NCBI GenBank assembly: GCA_023374045.1
Contig: CM041783.1
Coordinates: forward strand, 91,361,298-91,425,297
Reading direction: 5' to 3'
Source of the DNA: Limonium bicolor
Taxonomy: Eukaryota > Streptophyta > Magnoliopsida > Caryophyllales > Plumbaginaceae
DNA: 64,000 nt
Notes under the pieces: generated by a model
Databases searched by the model: none
Told to the model about the DNA's origin: nothing
Seen by the model: the letters and a program-made list of their open reading frames with translations, nothing else
Program-made: the position numbers and the translations under genes
In this document: piece by piece, positions 12,531-25,200 of the stretch
Numbering within the stretch: the stretch's first letter is position 1
How the letters are laid out: each line of letters opens with the position of its first letter

Positions 12531-15500
12531 ATGTTACTATGTCTAGGTAACACCATTGGTTGAAATTACATTATATAATTCGTATTATTGTTGTTACAAT
12601 GTTATCAGAATTAATTATTTATGTTTATTTTTGCAATTATACATCGTTCCATGAATATTGATCTAATGTGTGTGTTTTTTTCCTCAGTGGATGATGATCC
12701 TATTGATGATCCTATAGGACGACTGCTCCTGACTGGGGAAACTCAGCCACAGCAGAGTAGACCGGCAAAACGCACCACACGAGGTGGTAAAAAGAAATCA
12801 AAGAAAGCAGACGTAGAGACCACCCCACAGCAGACCGAGACAGCAGGGCCTTCACAGGAAGGACAAGAGTACAAGTTGCTCCTCCGCCTCTCAAGAAACC
12901 CAAAAAACGAGGGGCAACCCGTGGGCTGAAAGCAAATAGAGGCCCCCCGACAAAGCCTTTGGAGTTCAATGAATTTAATCAGCCCACGGGTACCTGGAAA
13001 AATGATTTCACTGCTCTAGCCAGGCATTTGGTGAGTACATATTTCAATATAAACCACAATTGGAAGCAAGTGCCTCAGGCGTTGAAGGAGCAGATATTTG
13101 AACGTCTCAAGGTATTTGTTACACTTAATAGTTTGTTTTAAGATTTATATAGTTACTTTTTTACACTAATCCATTTTTTTTGTGCATATAGGACCGATTC
13201 TGTATAGATCCTTCTCTGAAGGATGATGTGATGAAGGGGATTGCCACACAATTCAAAGACTTCAGATCTCTGCTCACGAGGCAGTACATTTACTGTGAGG
13301 AGCCCGCAGAGATAGAGGAGGCAGAAGGTGAAGATGTGGATGATCGGAGACCACCGTGGCAAAAATATGATGGTATTACTGAAGAGCAGTGGAATGAGTT
13401 TGTTGCGAAGCGTTTGACCCCTGAGTTCAAGGTGAGTTTCACACTATTAGTTGTTCTTTTGTATGATAAATGTTTAAAGTGTCCTTAGAGTTCATTTGGT
13501 TAATTCGTCTTTTTCATATATTATTTGCATAATTTGTCTTTTCATACATATATGTAGGCTATACGTGAGAAACAACAACAAAATGCAAAAAAAAATCGTT
13601 ACCCCCATCACATGGGGAGTACAAGTATTGCTCAGCGTGTGCCGCAGTGGGAGAAAGAGGGGTTGCTGCCAGCTGGCTCGAATGTCAGCGAACGAAGGAT
13701 GAAGGTTTGGGACTTAAGTCGACGGAAGAAACCTTCAAATCCGGCGGCACCTGCTGAGTATGATGACGCCACGAGAGAGGTCATCAACCAAATGGTAAGT
13801 GATTTTTAGTTTAAAAAATGTTTATTATATTTATAGAGTAACAATAGCAGTTAAATAAACCGAAGTATCCTTATTGACTTATTAAACTCCATAACAGGAA
13901 GAGTTAAGCTCCCAGATCACCCAGGGCAGTTGGCAGCCCGTTAGGCAGGATGATCCACTTTCCCGCGCTCTCGGGAAGAAGGATCATCCGGGTCGTGCAG
14001 TAGGCTTTGGTGGTCATGTCGGTATACGCCAAGCCTTCGGTAATCCTGGGTCCAGACACGGTGCAGGAGGGAGCATTTCATATGAGGAGCACTTACGCCA
14101 GAATGCGGAGCTCGAGCAGCGACTACGAAGTGAGTTTCGAGTCGATCGCTCAAGCTATGGAGATGATCCGATCTGAGAGGATGAGTCAGGAGGTTTCTAG
14201 ACCGCCAGATCAGGCACAAGCATCAGAGCCCGCAACAGTGCCTCCCAGTAGTGTTCACTCCGTCAACCCATTTCCATATTCATCTCTCAAGGTTAGAACA
14301 ACATGTTAACTACAATACAAAAAAAAAACAAATTATACACTTGTTTATGTGCATCTAAAATCTTTAATTTTGAAAATTTAGCAACCATTGACTGCACATT
14401 GTTCCAAGTGATTGGCGTTGACGAAGTCGAAGTAGGGTGGGGAAAACTTTTCAAGTCTTGTGCTGGAGACACCGTGAGGAATGCAGCGCTCCGAGAGTAC
14501 CATGGCCGGGTGCTTGTTGAAGGTTACACGCCTGCTTACGCGGATTGTCAGATACCGGTGCCCACTGCAGACATATCCACCCTTCGTCAAGCTGAATCCA
14601 TGACAGTACAGTGGCCCTGTAGATTGATTAAGCTTGGGGAGCAGCAGGTAACCCCATGAAAAAACTTATTCTTTAACATATCCTAGAGTAGAAACATATA
14701 CTTATTAAATTAATATATTAGGAACACATTCAATCAAATTCTGGTAAGGCAAAAGGAAAGAGAGTTGTTGTTGCTCCAGCTAATCCTTCGATGGCATCCG
14801 CGACTAGAGTTGTGATGAGATCGAATTTGCTACAACCGGCGGTTCTGAATGCCTTACCCCCCAAGCTGAGAGTATTGCACTCCACACTGTTGATGACGCC
14901 GCCAGAAGAGATTCGGTTACAATGGAACCAAGACCGGATCTTTTTCACTATACAGGCGCTCAGAGTTTTGAAATCTATCTTACTGATTTTGTGGAGTTGT
15001 TCACGAAGGATTGGTTGAGTGCGTCGATTCTCAAATCGGCTTGCATGTGAGTAATTACATACGTTGTACACATTTTACTCTGTATATTTGAAAATTAAAT
15101 TCATAATATTGGTTTCTTTATATTGTGCAGGTTTATTGATGACAAGGCGGTCCAAGTACATGAGAATAGTAGTTTCGGGTTCTTATGCCCTGACTACTGT
15201 TCCGAAGCTAATATGGGATCTGACCCCCAAGCGTTGGTCCAGTACTTGTCGAATGTGATACATGCGTGTCAGTTGCAGATAAATCTTACATAATGCTGCC
15301 TCTTCATCAAGGGTAAGAATTTTATCTAATGTTAAGTTAGTTTAAAAATTATGATATTTGTATTATGTAATTGATTGAATTAAGTTCTGCCTGTATTGTA
15401 ATCTATGAACAGCCGACACTGGTCTTTGCTCGTTCTGTAAAAAGCCCAAGAGTCCTGCAGCTTGACTCAGCATCTCTGCGTCCCAAGAGGCCACTTATAT

Positions 15501-16092
15501 ATAACATGTTGATGAGGTGATGAATTTACTTAACTTGATTAATTATCAATTTTTAGTTATTTCTTAATCATCCGTTGATAACTTTTACTTTATCTGTGTA
15601 TGAATTCTAGTGCCTTTGTATCTGTACTAACGAATGTCCGGGAGAGAGATTTAAGAGATTCCGTGGAATGTAGTCAAGGTATTTTTGTAGTCCTTATTCA
15701 AATTTTGTAATATGTTCATTAGTTTTAAGGAACAGTATTATAATTTATGTGTTAAATCGATTTTGAATATGTACGTATATAATGTGCAGTGTCCACAGCA
15801 GCCGGGAGGTTCGGAATGTGGCTACTATGTCATTCGGTTTATGAGTGACTTGATAGCGGGACCGAGACTCTTGCCAGAGAAGTCTCTAGACAAGGTAAGT
15901 AGCATTCTCGAAATATTTTGGTTTTGTAGATAATTTTTAACATTGATTCTTAAACTCAAAGTATTATTAGCAACTAATCATATTTCTTTTTGTGTTAATT
16001 TCAAGGCTTTTGAAGACTTGGTAGATGGTTATGGTGAAGGACATATAACCGAGGTGCTCGAAGAATGGGCAGAATTCATGACGTTAATGTAG
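12531..16092 (+). pseudogene. Second CACTA gene: Transposase_24-like region plus Ulp1 (C48) protease-like C-terminus
   Basis: I infer exons at 12688-13110, 13192-13431, 13558-13794, 13898-14291, 14382-14647, 14722-15046, 15131-15312, 15413-15516, 15611-15678, 15790-15894 and 16006-16092, all with GT/AG borders; a small first exon at 12531-12546 is possible. The N-terminal exons are basic and include KNDFTALARHLV and NRYPHHMGS, as in plant Ptta/En/Spm Transposase_24 proteins. The exon at 14382-14647 resembles DUF8039 (CQIPVPTADI). The end has Ulp1 landmarks: catalytic-type His in RHWSLLVL (His codon 15417-15419), Asp in LQLDSA (15464-15466), and Gln and Cys in CPQQPGGSECGYYV (Cys codon 15817-15819). 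Frame breaks lie near 12868, 14130, 14395, 14935, 15283, 15440 and 15650, so the protease is interrupted, including between His and Asp. Ulp1-like proteins cleave SUMO-type conjugates; their role in transposition is not established. Confidence 0.82.
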
Positions 16093-16369
16093 GTTGCTTT
16101 AGGGTTTGGTAGGATTAGTAGGATATTTTGAAATTCTCATGAAAAATTGTGTTTCTGTAAAGATTTTGTTGATATTTGATTAATTTGCTCAAATTTGTAA
16201 ATGTAAGTGGATTATTGCCCGTAGATAAGTTTGGTGGCTATTTAATGGTGAAATGGTTGATCTAATGCCCCACTGTGGTGGTATTGTTAATTGCTATATC
16301 TTAACAGGTTTGATTGATTTTGGGTGTGTGTGGTAGAATTGTAGGGTGGAATGGAAAAAAAAATAAAAA
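16093..16369 (+). other. CACTA 3' untranslated spacer
   Basis: This is AT-rich sequence between the stop codon of the second gene and the right subterminal repeats. It is probably the 3' UTR and termination region. I see no separate gene. Confidence 0.6.
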
Positions 16370-16542
16370 AATAACCTATCGCGGTTCTTAGTAAGAACCG
16401 CTGCGTTAGACTACCTACCGCAGCGGTTCTACAACCGCTGCGTTAGGTGTTTCACCTACCGCAGCGGCACCCATCGCAGCGGTTTTCAACCGCTGCCATA
16501 GGTACCAAACAACCGCTGCGGTAGGGTCTTTTTCTACTAGTG
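16370..16542. repeat. CACTA 3' subterminal and terminal repeats
   Basis: About eight copies of the same motif as at the left end (CTACCGCAGCGGTT and its complement) occur in alternating orientation, followed by the terminus ending ACTAGTG at 16542. Match to the left-end motif and the inverted terminus confirm that both ends belong to one element. Confidence 0.9.
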
Positions 16543-17312
16543 ACCGTCTTTCTTTCCTATCCGACCGACCCAGACAGGGTCGGTCCCCTGGGTCGGTCTC
16601 TAACAGAGACATTTTCAACCTGCTATTTACAGTCCGACCGACCCTGCCAGGGTCGGTCCCCCGGGTCGGTCTACTGCAGGAACTTCCTAAGAATTGTCCA
16701 AATTTTTCCAAATTTTTTCCTTAAGTCACCCAATGTGTTGTAACACTTTGTGGCACACTAAATACTTCATATAACATCCATTCAACTCAAGTTCTAACTC
16801 ATTTTTAAACTCCTCAAACATCCACTCATTTCCTTGTAAAATTCCTTAACACTTATAACATTTTATACTAGGTCACTAAATGGTGTTTCTTACCTATGAT
16901 AACTACTATCCCAAAATGTTTTCTCCTCATCTTAACATCATCTCTTAAGCATTATTTCTTACCAACCTAAATCTCCTTTTTCACATCTTACCTAAACATC
17001 ACTTCTTTCTTATTCATCAATCATTACCTAAACCTTATATAAACTTCTCCAAGACTTGACACACCCTAGAAACACTCATTTGATTTCTAGAACTTCCAAG
17101 ATAATGCCTAAATCCTTGTAACACCTTAGAACACCTTAATGCACGTTTTCTTCCTTAGTGAAACATTTACTCATTCCTAACAATTCCTAGTTCACCCAAG
17201 TTCATTCAAGCACTTAAAAATCCTTATACATTTTACAAATTTTGCCATGGGTTCTCTTAGCACATCATCATTCCAAAGCTCATAGTTTTCACCATTAAAC
17301 ACTCCTAAATCA
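16543..17312 (-). repeat. Element B 3' LTR, proximal part, lacking the U3 start
   Basis: After the duplicated ACC, this resumes the LTR and matches 24060-24735 of the right LTR. It then stops at ACTCCTAAATCA (17312), directly against the polypurine tract. The right LTR continues for another 1.8 kb to GGGGTATTTCA at 26535, so this copy has lost its U3 end, including the promoter and the 24-bp palindrome. Two GACCGACC palindromic units lie at about 16561-16597 and 16633-16670. Confidence 0.85.
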
Positions 17313-17350
17313 ATCTACCCCCCTTAAAAGAACTTCGTCCTCGAAGTTCA
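17313..17350 (-). other. Element B polypurine tract with adjacent hairpin
   Basis: On the minus strand this reads a GAACTTCG-AGGA-CGAAGTTC stem-loop followed by TTTTAAGGGGGGTAGAT, immediately before the 3' LTR. The purine run would prime plus-strand DNA synthesis. The same arrangement precedes the 3' LTR of copy C. Read in frame, TTCGAGGACGAAGTTCTT encodes FEDEVL, resembling the last codons of plant Ty3/gypsy pol, which suggests that the autonomous ancestor was a Ty3/gypsy element. Confidence 0.85.
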
Positions 17351-18681
17351 CATTTCCTCGCATCATTGGATTAGAATACGGGAATTACTTTCAAAATTAA
17401 CTTCCATTACCAACCACCCTTTACATCCAACCTCGGACTTAACGGTCCAGGCAAAATCCACATCCATACATAACCACCTCGTAACATACTTACATGATTA
17501 CCTCGGACTCAATGGTCCGGGTACCTTAGCAGTATTGTACTTACATAACAACCCTTAGACTCTCAGGTCTGGGTAACATAACACTTTCGAAACCCAACTA
17601 CATTAGGACTCAAGGTCTAAAATAATATTTATCACTCATACCACACAACATGTCATAGCATGTATAACAAACAGAAATACCTTTTTCCATCTCTCCATGG
17701 GCTCCAATCCCATGTTGAGTACATATACACTGTGACCCCGCAGAACCCGGTCGCGATGGACACCTTCTGGTCCCCGTTTCTTTGGGAGGTCAAAATAATC
17801 ACATACATTTTTAAAATATACTTCTCATGTCACCGGTCCGAAGACAAAGGCTCATAAGTCCTCAGCTCGTGAGCAAGTACTACAAAATATTCTTTACTAG
17901 GTTAAGTGTATAAGAGAATCCTTTATTCAAAATATTAATCGACTGTTTTAGACATACCAATTGAAAAAATTCTTTTTGATAACGTGACACAACTCCAAGT
18001 TCAGTTTATGCTCTTTGCATCTTTCTTAACGTGGTTATTTGTGACCACTTACCGGGAGCTTCTAGAGTCATCCAACCCTGATGTGATCAGCATCAGTGTT
18101 GAACTATCTTTCCACCCCAATTTGTGCTCGGCTTCCCTTGATCTCATGATAATCAAGTTTCACCTCCCACTTCATTTTCAACCAACAACTAATTCAAGCA
18201 TATCCCATTTTCTATCTTTAAATCCTTCTAGTCATAATCATTACATCTCCAAGGGATAGAACTCCGTCTATCAATCATCACCCAAATCCAACTTAATTCA
18301 AGTTACCTAGGGAATTTAATTCTCACTAGGTTCTATGTCGGTCTCATACCCCTTCAAAAATCACAACACTGTATATATATTCATATTTTTTTATCAAAAT
18401 ACAATACATGGTTTACATTTATGCACCGTCGGGGTTTTAGTTCCCCGGGAGTTTCTTTGCTCCCTTCCACTTGTACTCTCACACACCACTGTTAACAAAA
18501 TAAACACACTTCCCACAATGGTATTCGCATCTTCTGTGCGCAATTACCACAATTTAACCATAAATGAATGCGTATGTTTGTATAACACACGCGCCAACCA
18601 TCATAACAAATTATTTTTGTGCAATGCACAACATAGTTCACGTACACTTGTACGGTAAAACACACTAAGCGGCTTTGCGCT

Positions 18682-18716
18682 CTACCCCCCTTAAGAGGGA
18701 TTACGCCCACGTAATC
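18682..18716 (-). other. Internal polypurine-tract-like module of element B
   Basis: On the minus strand this reads GATTACGTGGGCGTAATC (a hairpin) followed by CCTCTTAAGGGGGGTAG. It closely resembles the true tract at 17313-17350 in both the upstream hairpin and the TTAAGGGGGGTAG run, but lies about 1.35 kb inside the element. Confidence 0.6.
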
Positions 18717-21700
18717 AATCACTAAACATTGGTTTAAAATGTTCTGCCATCGTGAAGTACTTTAACTTCCCCGCGGTCTGCTATACAATGTGTTCTGGTT
18801 AGAGGATCTTAACCATATTAGCGGTTTTGTCCCTAGACCAAGAATTCTCTTTGGAGTTTATCTAACTCATAACCGATTTCGGTCCTGGCCTGTGAGGCTT
18901 CTAGGCATTGCTAACTAGCCATTCATTCATATTCACAATGTATATTCGGTATCTGATGCATGGGCTCACTGGCCTCGTTGCGCAACTCTGATAATTATAG
19001 GGCTAGTTTGCCCCATTCGTTACTGTTACTATATTGTACATCTCCAATGTATTACCTTTATCTTGGTAATAATGGTTTCTCAACCGACGCATGGTATCTC
19101 TTACCCTGAGCGAATTCGGTGAGTTTCAACACTTCCCATCCACTTCTCCAATAACTTACTGCGTAAACTGCTATGTATTTCACAATGATTGACGTGCTTC
19201 TACCGACTTACTGTCGGTTGAGATTGAGCTACTACCTAATGTGTAGTGCTCTCTCTGTTATTTCCCACACCTGGGGTATATTTCATACCGACATTTGGTA
19301 TTTAGTGCCAGTGTTATCACTTATTCTTAATCATACCTCCACATTTGGTTTCGTACAAGTACTCTTCCATTGGTATGACCTTGCATTTCTTATGCATTGA
19401 TCATTATAGTATTATAGGTTTCTTCCTACATCCACCACAATTAACATTTCCCAAATCCTAGCTATCCCACTTGATCATTACTGCACAAGTGCAATACCAA
19501 AACACTCAGTCATACAGAGTGCAGAGGCGTAAACTCTTGACAGTAAATCTCTTATGCGATTGCCATAGGAATTTTCACTGTGTTTCACTGAAATTCTTAT
19601 CACATAACACTTGCTTCCGGCTTACTGCTCGGTTCCTTTGCTATCACTTACTGTTGTACCTCCACTGGGGTTAACTCATAACTCTGCTCACTCACCATTT
19701 TATCATCTAACAATACTCATACAACGGTCGCTTATTGCGCACCGTATCCTTACTCATTATACAACATCAACTTATACTGCATCCGCTATTATATTAGCTT
19801 TCGCTATTACACTGGGTTTATCTGGCCACTTATTTGGCTTATTTTTGAATATACTATTTTTTTGAGCCTTTATGTTCCTTGAGCGTTGTTCGCTACACAT
19901 TGAGCATCACACACCTGTGGTGGTTGCTATCAGACTTATCACTCTTCCTGTCTACACAACTGGTACAAACATTTCCTTTCGTATTAGTCTCATTCAAATC
20001 ACTCTTGGGTAACAACAATATGGTTAATCCCTGACATATCTCTTGAACTTGGTTCACCTAACTACCGCTCCTGCGGTTTCACAATATCGAGAGGTATCCC
20101 CACTCTTAATGCAGTGGTTCGTTCTCCGCTCTATTTCCTTGTGTAACATATACTTCTGCAACCGATCACATTTACATAACACAAGTTGTTGTGGCTTATA
20201 AGCCTTACGGTCACGATTCCTTCCAAGTTGTCTCTTTGGCAACTTAGGGTCTTACTGTTAAGTAGGTTTCTTCAGCGTTTAATCCGAGTATTTGTTTCAA
20301 CTCTTGCGTTTCAATTATATTGCTTCATCCAACAATGTTTAATCCAAATACCCCTCAAGGATTGCTCCTGGGTGTTATTAAAATATGCCATTACATTTGG
20401 CTTGCACTTATTGGTATATTCCATTAGCCACGCCGCTTGCGTTCTTAACTGGCTTTTTATCTCCTTCTGTGAAGATCAACATTTCCTGGTAGTGTAGGTA
20501 CTCATTCTGGGAGTTTCATCCCGTTCATTGCACGCTAATGTGTCCACATCAGGCATCTGCCTTGCCATGCATAGGCTGGGTCTCCGTTCCAGCTATCATG
20601 TTTTTCCCTGAGGATCCTTAAGACATATACGACGTCTTTACATTACAGTTAGTGCACTTCGCACCTCCTGACTCTTAAACATTTCCTTGAAAGGAATTCA
20701 CTAATCCTTTTAGTCTCGTTAACTTAACTGAGTTCCTTAACTTCAACCATTCATGGTAATCCTTAGCTCTTGTTTGATTTATACTGCTGACCGTAGTACG
20801 GAGTCGACTACTTCCCGTGTTTCGGACTCTACTCGTATACATATATGGGGTATCATACTGATACATTGCTACTTACCTAACTAACCTATAAGTAGGTCTG
20901 TCAGGCCCACATGCTCCTATCGGAGTGCGGTCGTCCCACAACACAGTTGGTACACTCGTAGTGTCCGTCACACGCCTAGGCGAAGTATTCTGTTGTCAAC
21001 TCCCTTGTATTGTCCCGCGACAATATATATTCTGTGCTTCCCGAACTTAATCAAGGGAAAGTCTATCAACCATTGTATCATTATAAACTCCTTCCATTCC
21101 CTCGGGTTACTACCCTTGGGTCTACCGGTTCCCGTCCGGTTGCTCGAAAGTAAACTGGTGTAACTTACCTACTTGTGGCGCTGAGGCCGCTATAGGTCCG
21201 CTGGTTTAGTTTAAAAGAGGTTTGAAACAAAAATGGGTTTGAAAGAAAATTTTGGTTTTGAAAGAAAAGAGTTTGGAATAAATCTGAGTTTGAAAGAAAA
21301 ATTCTCATGGTTTCACAACATCTTCTTGCTTTAGTCAAGTCTGGTTTCTTGCTGACTGGTGTATTTCCATTTACAAAGGTTAGGCTGTTAAGCCCTCCCA
21401 CAGTTATGATGACCTCCTTTAACTTTATGGTGCTTTACTAAGCACTAGCAGTTGCTAAAACTTCCCGAACAGCCCTGTTATAGCAGCACTTGCCATGGCA
21501 AGTGCGCCATGCTAACTGGTATCGGTTAAACGCACACACCGGTTGTGTCTTTGTTCTTACCCGCACTGTCACAAGTGGCCTTGTTGGCCCTTATTTGTTC
21601 TTACCGTCTTGACAATAAATCTTCTAAGTACTTCTCGCCGTCTCCACATGATAACCATTAACTGGGGTGTTTCCCATTCTGGGAGACCTCCCCCTCTTTT

Positions 21701-22260
21701 TTTTAATATTGTATCCTCCTCGTACTACGTTGTCGTTCCTTAATCGGTTGATATACCGTTGGCGACATTATTTAATGTTTGTAGTCCCGTAGACACTCGT
21801 CTCGGGTTTCATTACTAAATTTCTTGCCTGTTGCACGGTCAGTGCGTTGCAAGCTGGTTGTTCTCGACTGCTCGGCATGTCGACCCAGGTTGCCGGAAAT
21901 TCTATTCTCCCATACACAAGATTCTTCATTCTTTGTTATGAAATGCGGTTAGCATTGTTCAGATGGAGACCGTCTCCGGGATTCCCAGTCTTCGGGATCT
22001 ACCGTATGACAGGTTCTCCGAACTCACAGTAGTACTTAAACATAGCCAGATCGGGTTTTCCCGAGTAAGAGAGGACTTTCATCTCCCTGGCGTTCTTTCC
22101 CGAGTTATAAATCAGGGACTGTGGAGGGCGGGATGGATACTGTAGGTTTCCAGTATTCGCTGGTAGTTCCTATCTAGCGTATCACTCACGCTATCACTCA
22201 ACCCCTAACCCAAAGTACTAAAATCTTAACTCGGTACTTCCTAAGCTCGGTAATTCAGTC

Positions 22261-22288
22261 ATCAGAGCGATACTTCGCTCTGATACCA
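22261..22288 (-). other. Element B primer-binding site within a hairpin
   Basis: The complement of 22277-22288 is TGGTATCAGAGC, complementary to the 3' end of plant initiator-Met tRNA and 5 bases inside the 5' LTR. It overlaps a perfect 10-bp inverted repeat: ATCAGAGCGA (22261-22270), loop TACT, TCGCTCTGAT (22275-22284). Confidence 0.9.
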
Positions 22289-22293
22289 CTTTT

Positions 22294-25200
22294 TGTAACA
22301 CCCCAACTACTAATAACACACTTAACAACACCTTGCAGCGGAAATCACAACTCACAACATAACTTAACTCCTTGGTGTTACACGCCGTTAGCCACCCACA
22401 TGGCTAACAAGGCTAACATACATACATTGTACCGGTCTGATGGACTAAACTCCCGAGCAACTACACATAATCCCGTTCCATGTCCAACGATCATTACACA
22501 CTTACATTACAATGTACCGAGTGTCTTCCAACTAACGCCGATACAAATCCGGTCTTACTACACCTACAATACATCCACAATTCTCATGACTACCACGTAC
22601 AAATAACTACCCCGTCCTACTCTCGAACGGCTTCCAGCTCTTCGTACCTGAAATAAGAAAAGAAGAGAAAGGGTGGCCCCCAAGGGGCTCATCACCTTTG
22701 CTGGTATGTAATCCCGCAGCCCACATGCTACCGGGCCACGCACAACTATTTGTCGTCTTAGCATGCGATTGATTATATTTAAATCATGCATGCAACTATA
22801 AACACACAACACAAAACATTTCACCTCAATGGGCTCAACAAACGGATAATACATCCTTACTTGATAAGTCACTCATGGTATTCATTATCCCTAGAGTGTT
22901 CCTCCTCTAATGGAGCTACTTCCTTAACAGACGACACTTACCCTTTAATCGGGTTATCCTTAAACGCCTCTTATCGCAAACTGGATTCATTTCCATGATC
23001 CACACACTCCATATCTTACAACATATCACATTCCTCACATAACAAACATAACAACACTTTTCACGTTTCGACGTGCACATGATAACAACGCAATAGGAAT
23101 TGCTTTACAACAACATCACATAACATAACGGGAACGGTCCTCTTAGGAACCGACCCAAACATAGTTATTTCACTGGTGAGCCTAGAGAATGGTGTCACCC
23201 TCATGGTAAGCTCGTTATACAATCAACAACAACACTCATTACCATCCTAATAGTCAGACGAGTAACTTAAGTTAAGATGGTTCGGGTTGGAGGCCCGAAC
23301 ACACCACACAAACACATGTTCCCCCTAGACCAATCATAAGTCAGAATAGGAAAGCTTTGGAGTAAGCTTGTGGGAGATTGAAGACCGGGAAAGGAACTCA
23401 ATCTTAACATACAAGAGGGTTGAACCTGGAATGACAACGACCCCCATCCTCACACGTGTGGCCGGAACATGACCGGACTCCTCACCCCCCATTAGTACAT
23501 ATATACTTATAAATAGTAGTTAGAGATCCATTATGGAACCTATCACATCCACACACCATACGGTATCATGACCGGGTTATTAACACAAGGGAGGTTCACA
23601 CACTTGCACACAACAACCACACACATCTAACTCACGCATAGCCGTGGTTAGAACGTTCCCAAGGATTGGGTCGTTAACTCCGAATACCGATCTCTCACGT
23701 GTTCCTAGTGTTAGTTAGCTAAGGTTTAACACTTATTTGAGGTTAAACGGTATCGGAGACCAGATACGCCACATAAATGAATTACTATAAACTCATTACA
23801 TGATTTAATCTTACAAGGTGGCAAACACTCAGAAAAACACACTGGCATACAAGCCGGTGTAATCCGGTAGGACACAGGTTGCAAGAAAACCATACCTGTC
23901 ACCGGAGTCCACTTTACCACGTCCACTTATGTTCCTCGAGCAATTCTCGAACAACTGATAATATTACATATACTTTTATTAACATCGGGGTTGCATGATT
24001 ATTTAATGTCTAATGCTTATAATTTTTCCCCGTTAGTTTAGTTACATAACTTTGCATTTACAGTCCGACCGACCCTGCCAGGGTCGGTCCCCCGGGTCGG
24101 TCTACTGCAGGAACTTCCTAAGAATTGTCCAAATTGTTCCAAATTTTTCCTTAAGTCACCCAATGTGTTGTAACACCTTGTGGCACACTAAATACTTCAT
24201 ATAACATCCATTCAACTCAAGTTCTAACTCATTTTTAAACTCCTCAAACATCCACTCATTTCCTTGTAAAATTCCTTAACACTTATAACATTTTATACTA
24301 GCTCTCTAAATGGTGTTTCTTACCTATGATAACTACAATCCCAAAATGTTTTCTCCTCATCTTAACATCATCTCTTAAGCATTATTTCTTACCAACCTAA
24401 ATCTCCTTTTTCACATCTTACCTAAACATCACTTCTTCCTTATTCATCAATCATTACCTAAACCTTATATAAACTTCTCCTAGACTTGACACACCCTAGA
24501 AACACTCATTTGATTTCTAGAACTTCCAAGATAATGCCTAAATCCTTGTAACACCTTAGAACACCTTAATGCATGTTTTCTTCCTTAGTGAAACATTTAC
24601 TCATTCCTAACAATTCCTAGTTCACCCAAGTTCATTCAAGCACTTAAAAATCCTTATACATTTTACAAATTTTGCCATGGGTTCTCTTAGCACATCATCA
24701 TTCCAAAGCTCATAGTTTTCACCATTAAACACTCAAGAACACCTAAATCCATCAAAAACACCATCACACACAAGACTTCACCAAATTTACACTTCATCAC
24801 AATATAGTGCACAATTTAAATTGCTTGGCACTTAGGCCCTTAAATAACATGGCTCTTAGGCCCTTAAATTGCATAAACCATAAACACTGAATTTCCCACA
24901 TAAATAATGCCTTTGACCTGCAAATACACTCAACATTACATATGTCCTTTTACTAGTCTCCTTGAGAACTTTTCACTAAGTCCTTTACCATTAGCTCCTT
25001 AGGTAGTTTTAACAAGCATTATAAGCTCATTTCTCCTAAGGCATAAAACCACATTGAGATAGCATATTTACCTCTTTTCCACCCAAACTTCTTTCTTGTT
25101 TCCTTACAAAACCGGTAAGGTATTTGATTCCTTGTCAACTACTACACAATATTCAAACATTGAAATGAGTATACAAGCTTTAAGCTTCATCTCATTGTAA

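Larger units (their letters stand above)
7011..16542 (+). mobile_element. CACTA (En/Spm-type) DNA transposon
   Basis: The left end reads CACTAGTACAGAAATGG and the right end is the inverse, its complement reading CACTAGTAGAAAAAGACCC. The 9532-bp element is flanked by a 3-bp target duplication ACC (7008-7010 and 16543-16545), the size expected for this superfamily. Both ends carry dense inverted subterminal repeats. Inside are a TNP2-like transposase pseudogene (9870-12527) and a second multi-exon gene with a Ulp1-like protease end (about 12531-16092), both on the plus strand. This two-gene layout is usual for large plant CACTA elements. The element lies in the left LTR of element B, inside its palindromic repeat module. 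Both genes carry frameshifts, so this copy is probably non-autonomous now, unless some shifts are sequencing errors. Confidence 0.96.
17313..22293 (-). other. Element B internal domain, non-coding
   Basis: About 4.98 kb with no frame longer than roughly 107 codons and no recognisable gag or pol motif. Blocks match copy C's internal domain in reverse, for example around 18020-18160 (compare 49670-49810), 19490-19530 (compare 48340-48400), 20050-20130 (compare 47810-47890), 20930-21000 (compare 46855-46930) and 21960-22140 (compare 45780-45960). Conservation without coding capacity suggests that RNA functions such as packaging, or recent shared ancestry, keep it recognisable. Confidence 0.85.
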
